DNA from: Tillus elongatus
Lineage: Eukaryota > Arthropoda > Insecta > Coleoptera > Cleridae
Direction: 5' to 3'
Length of the DNA: 64,000 bases
NCBI GenBank assembly: GCA_964006375.1
Contig: OZ023265.1
Span: forward strand, 161,460,118-161,524,117
Both the position numbers and the translations under genes were made by a program. Within the stretch, counting starts at the first letter, position 1; each line of letters starts with the position of its first letter. A model generated the notes under the pieces. It did not search any database. It worked only from the letters and a program-made list of their open reading frames with translations, and was not told where the DNA came from. Below, piece after piece: positions 9,588 to 22,149 of this stretch.

Positions 9588-11775
9588 ATCTTTTTTTTTC
9601 AACAACACACCATGAGGTTACAGCCTAAATACTATCGTACCGTGGGTATCGACAAGGAGGAAAGAGGCAACTTGTTAATTCTGGACTTGAAGGTGTGGAC
9701 TGTTCAGGGGAGAAGGAAAAACATGTGCCGGCAAGGAATTCCATAACTTGGAAGTCTTCGGGACAAAAGAGCGGGCATAACAAAATGTTCTATGTCTGGT
9801 GAAGTGGACAGTAAAACGGTGCATTCGCTCTGTTCCCCTGGTAGATCTGTTGGGGGCAACAGGTGGAGGAACTATGGAAGAAAGCTCCTTTGAGCAGTGC
9901 CCGTGCAGATATCTATAAAAAAGAGAGAGGTCACCAACGGCACGTCGATGGGCAAGGGATGGCAGCCTTTGGGTGAGGGTAGGGTCACTGATTAGATACA
10001 TAGCTCTCTTCTGAATGGAGTCCAGGGTAGCGAGTGTAGAAGCGGCAGCGGCACCCCAGATGTGGGAGCAGTATTCGAGGTTTGGCCTTATTTGTGAAGT
10101 ATATAAGGTATAGAGATTAGCTGGTGAAAAGTATTTGGGAGCCTGGAAGAGGAAACCGAATTTCTTAGCAGCCGCTTCTGCAATTGATGTGACATGTTGG
10201 TGCCAATTGAGCCACAGAAATGCCAACAAGTGAAAAGGACTCATTACTTTGAATAACTTGGTTGTTCATTATGATGGGTCTAGGGCTGGTGTATCTCTTA
10301 TGAGATAGAAAGCAAGACTGAGATTTGGTGGAGTTGAATTGTACAAGATTTCTATTTCCCCAGTCTAATATTTTTTGGAGATCCACAGAGACAGAACCCT
10401 CCATGAGTCTGCGATCCTCATCTAATTGGGCTAAAGAGACAGGCTTAGAATATTGTATATCTGAGTGAAGGGTGCTGTCATCCGCGGAACTGTGAACTGG
10501 ATTGGATGTGCTAGAGAGGAGGTCATTAATGTGGAGAAGAAACAAAGTAGGGGCTAAAGCTGAACCTTGAGGGACTCCTGCATTAATTGGATACAATTTA
10601 GATGAATGGCCATCCACAACATCAGAAATGCTCCGGTTGGAGAGGAAATTTGCTGTCCAGGTACAGAGTTTTGGTGGTAGGCCATAGGCCGGAAGTTTAT
10701 TAAGCAGCGCTGCTTGCCAGACCTGGTCCAATGCTTTGGATATGTCTGGAGCAACAATCTGGGATTCACCGTGTAAGTCCATAGACTTGTTCCAAGAATG
10801 GGTGTCAAAGCAAAGGAGGTCAGCAGTTGATCTGCGCTGACGGAATCCATACTGCCTGTTGTGGATTAGACTGTGTTTTTCAAGAAATTTTACTAATTCG
10901 GTGTTTATATACTTTTCCATCACTTTAGAGACGACTAAAAGGAGAGAAATAGGCCTGTAGTTGCTAGGAAGCGCTTTGGATCCTTTCTTGGGGCCGGTTT
11001 GTACTCGAGCAGTTTTTCAGTTACTAGGGAATATGCCTCTATTGTAAGATGTCTGAAACAGACGAGTCAGGACAGGAGCAAGTTCTCGTGCGCATTTTTT
11101 GAGAACAATTGCTGGGATCTCGTCAAGGCCAGAGGCTTTCCTGGTATTAAGAGAAGAGAGTATCTTTCGTACCTTTTTATCTTTGAAAATGATATGTCAT
11201 TTTATGCGCGACATTGGGGACTGTTGGTGGTTGAAGATTTGGAGGTGGGTGGAGAGTAGAATTGCCAGCGAACAACGAGGTAAAAAGTTCAGCCTTGCCC
11301 AGAGTAGTAGAAACGATTTCATCCCCTGAGACAAGAGGTGGGAACGTGCTTTTGTAGAAATTATTCCTGATAGATTTAGCAAGAGTCCAGAAGGGTTTGC
11401 CGCCGTTGGAGCTTAAGAGGACTTTGTTTTTGATGTGGTTATTAAACGAGTTTTTTGCCTCAGAAAGAATGCGGACATAGCGGTTTCTTGCGTCGTTAAA
11501 TGATTGACAGTTTTCTTGACTGGGATTGTGTAGAAGCATTTGGTGAGCTTTGACCTTTTCAAGTCTGGCCTTGTCACATGATTTAGAGAACAAGGGCTTT
11601 TGAGTGGCTGAAGAGGTTTTCTGTGTGCGTGGAGTAAATAATTCCATGCCAGCTTGGATAATTTCGGTGACGTTTTGTGAGATATCAGAGGGGTCAGGAT
11701 GAGAGAAGCAGACAGACGCCCATGAAAATGAGGAAAAGTAATCCCGCATTTCGTCCCAGTTTGCGGAGTTGTAGC
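9588..11775 (-). mobile_element. Jockey/CR1-like LINE, copy 2 (longest copy here)
   Basis: This is the longest copy, 2.2 kb, 5'-truncated near 11775. Reading on the - strand it has the post-endonuclease region (from about 11749), then the RT domain, then the 3' domain to about 9640, and a 3' end marked by TTTTTTTTTC on the + strand. It lies antisense in the last PPP2R3 intron. Several frame breaks (for example near 10200 and 10930) show it is no longer active. Confidence 0.9.
10165..10923 (-). pseudogene. LINE reverse transcriptase domain (copy 2)
   Basis: A 252-codon open stretch gives an RT core with family-typical blocks: FLEKHSLIHNRQYGFRQRRS, DISKALDQVW (motif A), NAGVPQGSALAP (motif B) and, at the active site, SADD in place of Y-A/V-DD. 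It then continues to LSHKRYTSPRPI and SFSLVGISV. Copy 3 has YVDD at the same place, so the Tyr-to-Ser change is specific to this copy. RT would copy the element RNA at nicked target DNA; this copy is broken at both ends. Confidence 0.88.
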
Positions 11776-12194
11776 CTCGTATTTAATTATATTTTCAAGC
11801 CATATATTTGGTTAGATGTAAGCAGAGAGCGTGACGCTGAATCTCCGCGGGTAGTGTGACAGTAATCAATTAATTTGTTCAATTTTTATGTATTTTTTTT
11901 TTAATAAAAGGAGAATATTACTATTATTATTTATTACTTTAGTACTTACTGAAAACTAACAAGTACTGTGTTGTGTCTGTGGTATTGCATCTAAGTTGAC
12001 TGTCTACAGATGGCGTGAACATAGGCGGTTAACATTTTTTGTCAGATCACAGGTATTCATTAATCATATTCATTGTAAAAAAACATGAATACATTTGATA
12101 TGTTTCATTCATAGCTTCCAAATATTTCAGCTTTTTTTTCATGTAGTATTCTTTTTTTTTTAAATTATTAATTTTGAACACTCTGTATTTGCAG
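11776..12194. other. PPP2R3 intron end, nothing recognised
   Basis: AT-rich sequence ending in the acceptor GTATTTGCAG that precedes the last PPP2R3 exon. Confidence 0.6.
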
Positions 12195-12309
12195 CTCATT
12201 CGATGAAGGTAATGAAGAAGACCTTCTTTCGCAGCACCTTGATGTGGCCTTAGACATAACAGATGGCGCTGATGATTTGACAGATGACAGTGATGAAGGT
12301 AGCATTTAG
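12195..12309 (+). CDS. PPP2R3: PPP2R3 family, last coding exon
   Basis: After TTTGCAG the exon supplies the last base of the split Leu codon and then 37 sense codons and TAG. The tail is strongly acidic (SFDEGNEEDLLSQHLDVALD, then ITDGADDLTDDSDEGSI). The phase fits the 6440 donor exactly, and the acidic tail has the character of the variable C-terminus of PPP2R3 proteins. Total coding sequence visible in the window is 239 residues. If the microexon at 6628 is included, this exon is read in another frame and stops after LIR. Confidence 0.8.
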
Positions 12310-15234
12310 CACCACTAAATCGGCCCGAGTACATTTTGCTTTACTTTCACTGTTTTCTAGTCGTTGTTTCGTTTTGTAATTTGTTAACGAATCTGCTTTA
12401 TTGTTATGTTGAGTTCAAGGTTCAAGTCTAGTTAGTAAAAAAAAAACATTATATTTGTTAAAGAAAAAAAAAAGAATATTGCACTCTATTCTAAAAACGA
12501 TGCAGAAATATATCATGTAGGTTAAGGTTTTATTTTAGGCGCACGTAACAAGTGATGTTTTTATTGAAAGAGTATTTTGTATTTGTTATTTAGTATTAAT
12601 AGTTGTATTATGTAGTTGTTTGTTATTTTTCATATCTCATTATTATATATGAATTGGTAATACAGTCAAATCTCTCTAAGTCGAACAGTGTGCCAATTTA
12701 AGCCTAAAAACCCGCGTGTATTTATTTGATGTTTGTCCGCAATTGATATCTCGTGACATATTTCAATTGGATCTAAATCCGGTCAATAGTGAGGCTATAA
12801 TCACCTCCCAAACCCTAACCTATTTGCACTTATGTCTCAGATTTATTATTTTGTAAGATAAAGAACACACTGCTTGGTTTGAAGATGAAAAGATAATCAA
12901 ATACTTACTCAGCTTTAATCCTATTCTGACCAAAGTCCTAGATTTATGAGATCTTCGAGTCAAAACACCGGCACTACGTTAGTTAGTTAGTTTGAAGAGA
13001 TCTAGATAATAGATATGAAGAATTCCCAGCTATAGCACCACCAGAATTGAGAAAGGTTAAATGAGGAATTTGTTATTCCATCAAAACAGATATTAAAAAC
13101 ATAAATATTTAAATTTATTGACATAAATTAATAATGGGAGTTATTTAAATCAAGACCTCTGGTAAATCAAATATAAGTTGCACATTACAAAGAAACAAAA
13201 TAAATATCAAATGCAAAGTTAAAGCTTTTTCTATTAATTCTACCAATGCGCTCAATTTTAATTTCCTAGGTAAATTTCTAGTTAATTGTTTTGGCCAGAG
13301 TATATTTTGTTTGCTTAAAAATTTGTGGGAGAAGCTCAGATATTGTAAAATTAAGTAATTGTTTACTATTGTCTAAATGAAAGGTTACAAGCTACTTTTT
13401 TTGTACTCTAAAACATTTGAAGGTTTGAAAAATTCGTGGGCAAAATATCAATTAATTAATATCATACTAATGTTCCTAATTTACATATTTTGACATTATA
13501 CAGAAGGAAAATACAAAATACATTTATATAATGATCAATCTCACTGACTAAAATTTTGGTTTTGACTGATTTAAAATTTATGTTGCAATTTAATGAGAAA
13601 TTTAAATGATGTAGGAATAATATGCCTGTCTAGTCTTAAAGATCACTCAAAAAGTTGAAAATGACACATGTAGTGCGCTCGCACTTCCACAGATTCACCA
13701 GCTGGTCTGGACCTACACCTGAGGTCCCACAGGTTTTGACTTTCCTGCAGACGGAATGTAGAAACTGGATAGGGTAACATCGGTATTTAGCGCTTACCAT
13801 AAGTGCTTAATTTCCCCAAGAGAGGAGTCAGGAACTGGTAGAAAACGCTTGCAGAAGTGGAGACAGGAAGAGAGTGTATGTGCCATGTACTATCAAAAAG
13901 CTAGGCAGACACTGGGATTGAAACCTGATGTACTTGAATCGGAACAGCAAAACTGATTGTTAACGGCAAATCCTGATACAAAGCAATGTTTGAACGCATA
14001 CGGAAAAATCGGACACAAAGGCAAACTTGAAACTGAGACTGAAAGTGAAAACTTGAACTTTGAAACTCGAAACCGTTTACGTGAAAGTGTTTACTTGAAA
14101 CTCCGCCAACAACTTGCCACTGCACTAAAACGTTTATTAACGACTCACTGTTCAATCCATTTTTCTTTCCAGCGGGATGTTATAATACACTAAACCAAAC
14201 TGAAATTATTTGCAGCACTTGCACGATAATTACACTAGGCGTATATGCCCTGCGGAAGTTACGTTTTACTTCATTGCCTGATAGAAAACTCTCCTAAAGT
14301 GAACTCAGAAGGTAGCGCAGCTTCAGTATTGTTTGTCGGCGAACCGAGAGATCCCAGCATTGCACGCATTTAAGTAGGCCGGCTGGGTTTGTTCGGTGCT
14401 CGACGTCTTTGCTGGCGATATTCTGTCTGTCCTTAGTTACCCATCTACCTCCATGTGTATGAGAGAGATGCATGTGTTTCGCGCCAGTTTCTGCAGACAC
14501 CAAGTCGGAGCTTCGCAGTCCCAACGGTAACATGCGACCAGTATCTGTCAAATATACTTTATTCCTTAACGATAGCGCTTGCTTTGTCAGCCTTTCTTTA
14601 AGTTGTCAACTTGTCCCATAAATTTCCGACTTTATGACTCTCGATATCTTTGTTACTATATCCACCTCTAGTTTCTAATACTTCATGTTATTACATCATT
14701 GTGGAATAAATATTCACCTCTGCAACGATATTCTCCTGCTTCTAGATTTCCAATTTACAAACATCTTAGTAGGAAATTGTAATAAATAACGATATTATTC
14801 CTTAAGGCAAATATTCCGTTTGTTGATATTTTAATTTAACGTATACAAAGGGAATGCAGTAAGAGCACTACGGTGGCAATTGTCAATAGCAAATTTTCAA
14901 TTAATCTTTTCAAAACCAAAACTTGAATTGCTTGTTCAAAAATAAAGTCACCTTTTCTTGTTTAAGCTTCCTTTGAGGTTCTCGTTATGTCAGTAAGGGA
15001 GTTACGGTAATAAATAAAACATAACCGTTACAACAGGTAGTTGCCAGCTTGAATTTTTTGACATAGAGAGCATTCAAGTTAAAGAGATTTAATGAAACAT
15101 CATTTTTTAGTACACAATTATGTTGTTTTATTCATCATTGTAATCACACATGCATTTGGACACACAGACACTCATTCACATAATAAATAATAAATAATTG
15201 CATATAGACATATATGTATATTACATTGTAACAA

Positions 15235-15342
<108 letters not shown>

Positions 15343-15379
15343 ATACTGCATGTAACAAACACATTTAGCTTAACTTAAT

Positions 15380-16909
15380 GACAGACTTGAAAAAATTCGT
15401 ATTCTGTGTTTGCTGAGGCTTTTGAACAGCCTCTTTTTCACAGTAGTCTTCCAGGTTGTGAAAACTTTTGAATGTGTTTTCTGGTACATCATCACTCGCC
15501 TTTAAAGCTCCCCTCAGAAAACCAAATCTTTTTTGAATATCAGAGCGATGAGGAATTTCTTCAACTTCTTCTAGGGCACTCTCATCACTCGACTCTGAAT
15601 TTTCTGCAGCCTTGGAAACACTGTCTAAAATTTCTTGGCCAGTGCACCATTCACAGTTAGTTCATTGTCAACTAGGAGATAATCTTCACATGTTGCTTCT
15701 CTTACATCAACCACTAGTCTGTATCAGTTGGTTCCATATTGATTCAACTTCATTGATTTCCTCAATTGAGGCCTGTCGTAAAGTGGTTAGAGGAACAAGA
15801 TATCTTCATTATCCTACTCAGTATGAACACCAAAACCAGCTTTCTTGAAGTAGTTTTGTATGGTTTCCTCCTTCACATCGAACCAAGCTTTTGAACCGTA
15901 CCATACACAATCCAAAAGTGATAACTTTGCAAGGCTACCATTTTCCTCAAATGACCTGATCGTCTTTAGCAGCACATATCATCTGTAACACACTGTGGTA
16001 TTCTGAATAATTCCCATGTCCATTGGTTGTAGCCTAGCTATCATTTGGTGGGAAATATTCAATTTCAGACTTCAATTTGACATGAATGTCTTGGGGATGG
16101 CTGGAACAGTATCAATAAACAACAAAATTTTGCGATTTTGGGCAGCAAATTTCTGGTCCAGCTTCCACAACCTACTAGAAAAAATTTCGGCAGTCATCCA
16201 TGCGTTTTTGTTGCTGAAGTAATCTATATTTAGCGATCTAACGCCCGTAAAACAACGGGGATTCTTGCTCTTCCCAATCATCAAAACTTTGAGTTTTTCA
16301 ATACCTATCATATTTGCTCCAAGCAACACTGTAACTCGTTGCTTACTGTTTTTTCCCCCAAAACACTTTTGATTTTTATATGTAAGCATGTTATTTGGCA
16401 AACACTTAAAAAATATCCCTGTCTTGTCTGCGTTGAATACGTTGTCAGCGTGATACTTTTCAATTAATTTTGATAAAGAGTGAGATCCTGGAAACCTCAT
16501 CAATAGATAACTCCTTCGCCGCTAAGAACTTTGGCAAGAATATTATCGCTATTTAAATTTCTCCAGCCAACCATCACTAGCACTGAACTCACCATGACCG
16601 AGAGCCTCGGCCTAAAACAAAGCCTTCTCTTTGATAATGGGTCCACAAATGGGCAAGTTCTGAGTGAAACCACATTTTGTCAACGTCCTCGTAAAACCAT
16701 ACGCAAACTCTCTTTGCTTTACCGCTTCAGTCACTGTTCTCAAAGTCACTTAACACATTGCCTTTATTTTTCCAGATTGTAGACACTGTACTACACGCTA
16801 AGCCGTATTCAGTTGCAATGCCACTGTTTTTGGCGCCCCTTGATAGTTCCTCTATCATTGCTTTTTTCTCAAATAATGAAAGTGATTTCAAAGTTCTTTT
16901 AGAAGCCAT
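15380..16909 (-). pseudogene. Tigger/pogo transposase remnant (CENPB-type HTH + DDE)
   Basis: Reading on the - strand from an ATG at 16909: MASKRTLKSLSLFEKKAMI.. and IATEYGLACSTVSTIWKNK form the N-terminal helix-turn-helix of CENPB/pogo transposases. After broken frames, 16503-16072 reads the first DDE block (VFNADKTGIFFKCLP, with the catalytic Asp) and then IGKSKNPRCF and LLFIDTVPAIP, where the normal second-Asp block DNxxAH has become DTVPAI. The C-terminal region to about 15380 is shattered. The original enzyme would cut and paste the element at TA sites; this copy cannot. Confidence 0.82.
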
Positions 16910-17401
16910 TCTGCAAAATTTGGTTTCTTGATTTGCAACTACACTGGTGTATATGTACGTACGACGAGAACAAAACGAATAATGAATTAATGAACATGCA
17001 TAGACAAACTGAACCATCCATAGCCATCTCGGATTCTTTAAAGAAGGAAAGGGTCGTCACCTGTTTACAATATTTTGTGCAGACAGACCACCCGCCATGT
17101 CAGGCAATCAATATGTTTTATGTTTTTCCGGCAAGTGATTTCAAACAGTCCAGTTCTTGGAAAAAATAAAGTTCATTTATGTTTGCGATTCGACTTGCGG
17201 AGATTTATTTATACACATTTTCTTGTTGATGCGCACGGAATATGTTGATTTATAGAGAGAGAGAGTTCGACTAAGAGAAATTCGAGTTAGGGAACAAGAT
17301 TTAAATATGCACTCTTGTTTTCCCACTAAAATTTGCTGGGTAATTCGAGTTAAGGAGAAATTCGACTTTTAGAGCTGCCGACTTAGATAGATTTGACTGT
17401 A

Positions 17402-18136
17402 TATCAAGTGAGATTTTGATATTACATCATTACATATAGAATCTCCTGTTGTAATGTTTTGTTTTTCTTTTCTCTGTTGTTTTGGTTTTTGTTTTTCGGC
17501 ATAGTATTTTAACGTTATAAATATTTATGGAGTGATGTGTATGAGTTTTTTTATAGCGATTGACAGCTTTGTCTAAGAAATATTTATAGTAAATATGTTT
17601 TTGTACAGTGATTTTTCTCACTGATAGTGCAGCTAATTGTTGGATTTATATATACTATAGTTTATTTAACATTTATTTAATACCTATATAGTATGATTTT
17701 ACTAGTCATTTATTTTATCCGATATGTATTAATGATTGTATAACATTGTATAAATTTGTTTATTATTTAGATGACTTAATATATTGGTTTTCACTTAAAT
17801 TTGTTTTATTTCCTATTTATTTTGTATTTATGTAGCGTAAAGTCGTTTGTGTACAATTATACACGGAATTAGGCTAGCTAATCAAAAAACTGCATAAGAA
17901 AATGTGCTTTTCCATCCGCATAGAACCTTTTGGGGTCTGGTCCTGTTTTCCGAGGTGGGAATTGTAGTTCTGTAAAGGACTACAGACAGGTGATCATTTA
18001 CAATTTTGCAAAATCATTTAAAATGCTAAGGTGTTACGATCGACTTTTTAAGGCGTCGTACCATTTTAATTGCTCTACCAACTGTCCAAGGAATTTTTAA
18101 TGACTGTTGCATTTTTATAATTAATAAATAGCAAAC
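17402..18136. other. Intergenic, nothing recognised
   Basis: AT-rich sequence between the Tigger-like element and the inverted retrozyme-like copy. No feature seen. Confidence 0.5.
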
Positions 18137-18144
18137 AAGCTATT

Positions 18145-18587
18145 CCAACACTCAGTGAGTGGTAAGACACAAAGCAACGTGCCGCCACCTAGTTGCGGAA
18201 CCAAGTTGTCACGCCAGCTTCAAATAACACAAAGTGTTAAAAAATAGAGGCTGTATACAACCAACTAACAATTTAGTAAATTGTCAGCCCTGGCCCATTT
18301 CTACCCTAATATAGGCTGACAATTTACTAAATTGTTAGTTGGTTGTATACAGCCTCTATTTTTTAACACTTTGTGTTATTTGGAGCTGGCGTGATAACAT
18401 ACTACTTGGTTCTGCAACTAGGTGGCGGCACGTTGCTTCGTGTCTTACCACTCACTTAGTGTTGGAAGGCTGGCTACCATAGCCGTACTACTTTATAAGT
18501 ATATTTTTGCTGCAATTAGTTGAGCTCTAATTAGAGTGAAACCGGTCTACGGTTCTAATTGTTGTGAGAATGCGTGTAGCCTTGAAT
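18145..18587 (+). mobile_element. Retrozyme-like element, inverted-duplicate copy with decayed hammerhead
   Basis: The + strand segment 18314-18587 matches most of the 308-bp unit found at 62646-62953, including AACACTTTGTGTTATTTGGA, the AGGTGGCGGCACG block and the terminal ACCGGTCTACGGTTCTAATT. A partial second copy, 18145-18289, lies inverted against it, giving 145-152-bp arms around a 24-bp spacer (18290-18313). The hammerhead at 18517-18553 keeps stem II (GCTCT..AGAGT) and GAAACCGGTC, but CTGAAGA is reduced to TTGA, so it should not cleave. An 8-bp repeat AAGCTATT (18137-18144 and 18588-18595) is a candidate target duplication. Confidence 0.8.
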
Positions 18588-18595
18588 AAGCTATT

Positions 18596-19105
18596 GTCGT
18601 AAAAAATCTTATGCAAAGTCGCTATATATTCCCTTGGTAACACACCTCTGACCTAGTCATAAATATTTTCAAGATGCATATAATAAAAAGATTTAACTAG
18701 AAACATATTAGAGACAAAACCATCGTTTCAAATAAAGATATTTTCCCTCTTGGAAACATAAGTAGCAAAGGACAGGTAAATTTCCTTAAGTCGAATACTA
18801 ACACAATGGGCTATTCATTTAAAAATTGTCAGGTTATTTAAAGATAATATTTGTACAATTTATTATTCCAAGTGGATGTGTGACACTGAGACTGCTTTTC
18901 GTCGGAGAGCAGTTGGGTAGTGGGTATTTGAAAAATTTATAATATGAGGGAGACGATTTTAAGCGCCACCTACTTTTACTGGAATCACCTCTCAAAAATG
19001 CCTCGCTAAAGAAAAGCAGAAAACATCAACAAGACCTGTGAAAATTGGCTTGAGCAACACAAATTAAATCACGATGGTTTGTCTCCATTGTGATTTAATT
19101 AGCTA
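18596..19105. other. Intergenic, nothing recognised
   Basis: No ORF or repeat recognised up to the left inverted repeat of the mariner. Confidence 0.5.
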
Positions 19106-19285
19106 CGAGGGCGGGTCAATAAGTCCGTGACTTTTTTAATTTCCAGCCTCTTCACAGGAAGGGCAACACTGCTCCTGTCAACAAGCAGCTGTCAGTTGAC
19201 TACTGTCAAATTTTGAACAAGCTGTGTCATTTAGTTTGTGTTAGATAGCCATTGAAAGCGGACAACCTCTTGAGTTATAACGAAA

Positions 19286-20916
19286 ATGGAACAAAGTGAA
19301 TTTCGTGTGCTCATCATGCATTATTTTTTGTGAAAAAACCATCACTCAAACCAGGGCTAAGCTTGATAAATACTATGGGGACTCTGCACCATCAATTTCC
19401 ATGATAAAAAAAAGTGGTTTATTGAATTTGGTTGCGGCCCTACAGGCACAAATGACGCCGAACGTTCTGGACGCCCAGTTGAGGTCGCTACACCCAAAAC
19501 AATAGAAAAAATTCACGATATGGTGCGGGCCCAAGGGCGTACCCAGCAAGGGGCGAGGTGAGGAGCTGCCTCCCCCGGAAGCCTGGAAGCAAAAAAAGAA
19601 ATCCTTATAAAAAAATAATACCACAAACAAATAGGATAATTATCGTACATCTCGCAAAGCTTTACACTGATCTAGAGCCATCTAGCGACTGGTAGCGAAA
19701 TCTGTCAGCCAGTTAGTGGGATTCAAGAAAGACTGAGAGATCGCTAGAGTCTACAGGCGGCAGCCAATGAGAGAAAAGGAAATCTTCTAGAAAGGTCTCC
19801 GCCTTCCCCTTCGATCTAGAGTTCCGCATATCCGCATCACTATATAAACTGACCCGCCCGCCGCTACTTGATCAGTATTTGTATGTTAGTTGAACTGTTG
19901 GTGTTTACTACTAAGTATTTTTTTAAACAACCAATTATTATAGTTTATTAGTTTACCTTCTTATTTACGTTTGGAGAACACTGAGGCTGCCTAAATTATA
20001 CATAATTTTCTTAAAATTTTGGTTTCATTCACCTTTTCCGAGATAAGATGTTACAACCTGAACGACCATAGCTTGCCCCCCCCCCTAGTTTTGATCCTGG
20101 GTACGCCCTTGTGCGGGCCGATCAGAAATTGAAAGTGCGGGAGATTGTGGAAGCCATAGGCATATCATATGGCTCAGTGGTTTTGATTTTGCATGATCTG
20201 GGTATGAGAAAGCTATCCACAAGATGGGTGCTGTGTTTGCTCACAATCACCCACAAACGCAATCGTTTGACAATTTCAAAGGAGTGTTTTGCGTTGTTCA
20301 ACCGCAATAGGGATGAATTTTTGCACTGTTTCGTAACCGTGGACGAAACATGGATTCACCACAACACACCAGCGACCAAGCAGCAGTCAAAACAGTGGGT
20401 TTCTCTGTGCGAATCGGCGCCGAAGAAGGCCAAGGTGGGTTTGTCAGCCAATAGTCATGGCGACCGTTTTTTTGGGATTTATGCGGTACAATCCACATTG
20501 ATTACCTTCAAAAGGGAAGAACAATCAATGGCAAATATTATACCAACTTATTGGACAGATTCAATGACGATTTGAAGAAAAAATGAGCGCATTTGGCCAA
20601 GAAAAAAGTTCTTTTCTACAAAGACAATGCAAGGGTGCACACGTGTAGTTCCATGGCGAAATTGCATATATTGGGCTACAAATTGCTCCCTCATCTGCCC
20701 TATTCTCCGGATTTAGTCCCGAGTTACTATTTCTTGTGTCCAAACTTAAAGAAATGGCTCCGCGGAAAGAGTTTTGACTCCAATGATGAAATCATCTCAC
20801 AAACAAATACCTATTTTAAGGACCTCGACAAATCTTATTTTTTGGAAGGGATAAAAAAATTGGAGAAACGTTGGACGAAGTGTATAGATCTCAAAGGAGA
20901 CTATGTTAGGAAATAA
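19286..20916 (+). pseudogene. Mariner transposase pseudogene
   Basis: It starts at ATG 19286 (MEQSEFRVLIMHYFL) and then shifts frame into TITQTRAKLDKYYGDSAPSI. The hAT-type insertion splits it after IEKIHDMV, and it resumes at 20120 with the helix-turn-helix 2 region. The first catalytic Asp is in FVTVDETWIHHNTPATKQQS, and the second in YKDNARVHTC. The third, normally in APSDYFLFPNLK, is Tyr (VPSYYFLCPNLKKWL), and a further frameshift lies near 20560-20590. It is non-functional on several counts. Confidence 0.92.
19532..20111. mobile_element. Non-autonomous hAT-type element nested in mariner
   Basis: This 580-bp insertion has 15-bp perfect terminal inverted repeats CAAGGGCGTACCCAG and an exact 8-bp duplication TGCGGGCC (19524-19531 and 20112-20119). 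An 8-bp target duplication is the hAT signature. It has no coding capacity, so it would have needed a transposase from elsewhere. A run of C lies near the right end (20077-20085). Confidence 0.9.
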
Positions 20917-20983
20917 AATGATTTTTTGTCAAAAAACCTGTGTTTCATTCAAAAAGTCACGGACTTATTGACCCGCTGTCGTA

Positions 20984-22140
20984 TATAAGGAACTGCCAAA
21001 TTTGGTTTCGATTGGTGATTGAGTTTCAAATCAATTTTCAACGAAAATTTTTGATCATCCTGTAATTAAGTATTATCAAAATAACATCACAGGCCACTAA
21101 AGTAGTACCCTTTCTACAAGGAAATGAAATCCAATTAAATGGTAAAGGCTTTCATATAGGAGAAATTGACAGTTATCTTTAGGACTGCAAATGTCATTTT
21201 TGACATAAAATTTGAGATATGTCAAAAAGGGCTAGACTTAGGTATAGGACATTATGCATAAAATGTGTCTTAAATTTCCCGTGTTGTCTAAAAATGTTAT
21301 AATATACAGGTGTCCCAATAGTGTGTAATTCCTCTATATATCCCTTACCCTTAGAGCTAGCCGAAAAAACTTTCAACCAAATTTTCTTGTGATTATCTAA
21401 GCTATATCAAGAAAATACACTCAGCTTTGTGTGTTGCACCGGAAGTAGCTATCAACTTCGTTATTTTAAATGGAATGCTATACTTTTTGTTGCATTTTTG
21501 GATAGAGATTATAAAATAAGTGTGACTTTGTGTAGCATTCCCTATAGCGATCTTTGATATTTGTGAAAATATTACGAATCTTTTTTTTTTTCGCTCCGAT
21601 TTATGTGTTATTTCAAATGTATGCTGTGGGCTAAGTTTTGAGTTTTGCTGCCTTAAATTCGAAATATGAATAGACGACATTTAATACTTTAAAATAGTTA
21701 AAGAATAATTTATCATTATTGTACAGAGTGTATTATTTTTGGATTACAACATATCTAATTTTAAAGTGGCGTAACTCGTGTTTTTCAAATGCAACACCCT
21801 AATTTTTATGGGTTGGTCAGGTAGACCATTAAATTCTGCATCGACGTGGTGTAGGTTTCCCTATAGCTATAGTTGATAGTTTTTGAGTTATAGTGGTTTG
21901 TTTTAGTTTCGCTTCTAAAAATAATGGTACTGTCAGATTGTCACTGTATGGGGCACAGAGCATGTGAACAATGTCAGGTGACACCTAACTGTCTCCTTGA
22001 TAAGGAAGTTAGCAGTTTTTATATCTCCATTGTTTAAGCTTACTTCCATCTAATAAATGTTTTTTATTTATTTATTTATAATTAAAGTGCCTTAACAACT
22101 AAGTTTTATTGACACTAACGACACTTTAAATAATTACGTA
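20984..22140. other. Intergenic, nothing recognised
   Basis: AT-rich sequence; no recognisable gene or element boundaries. Confidence 0.45.
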
Positions 22141-22149
22141 ACAAAAGTA

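Larger units (their letters stand above)
19106..20981 (+). mobile_element. Mariner element, inactivated
   Basis: Inverted repeats with the shared core GCGGGTCAATAAGTCCGTGA lie at both ends (19106-19136 and the complement near 20951-20981) and are flanked by TA. Inside is a DD34D-type mariner transposase pseudogene interrupted by a 580-bp hAT-type insertion (19532-20111). Removing that insertion leaves about 1.29 kb, the usual mariner length. Confidence 0.93.

Noticed and set aside
9531..9746. Frames reading RRRKNMCRQGIPQLGSPRDK at 3539, 9675, 30606, 35271 and 59788
   Set aside because: These are antisense shadows of the conserved LINE 3' domain (SKLWNSLPAHVFPSP on the other strand).
13901..14551. 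ORFs at 13901-14155 (-), 13957-14193 (+) and 14294-14551 (-)
   Set aside because: They overlap on both strands, have no recognisable domain and lie inside the Tigger-like element; no support as genes.
16016..16222. Small + strand ORFs at 15472-16222
   Set aside because: They are antisense to the decayed Tigger transposase.
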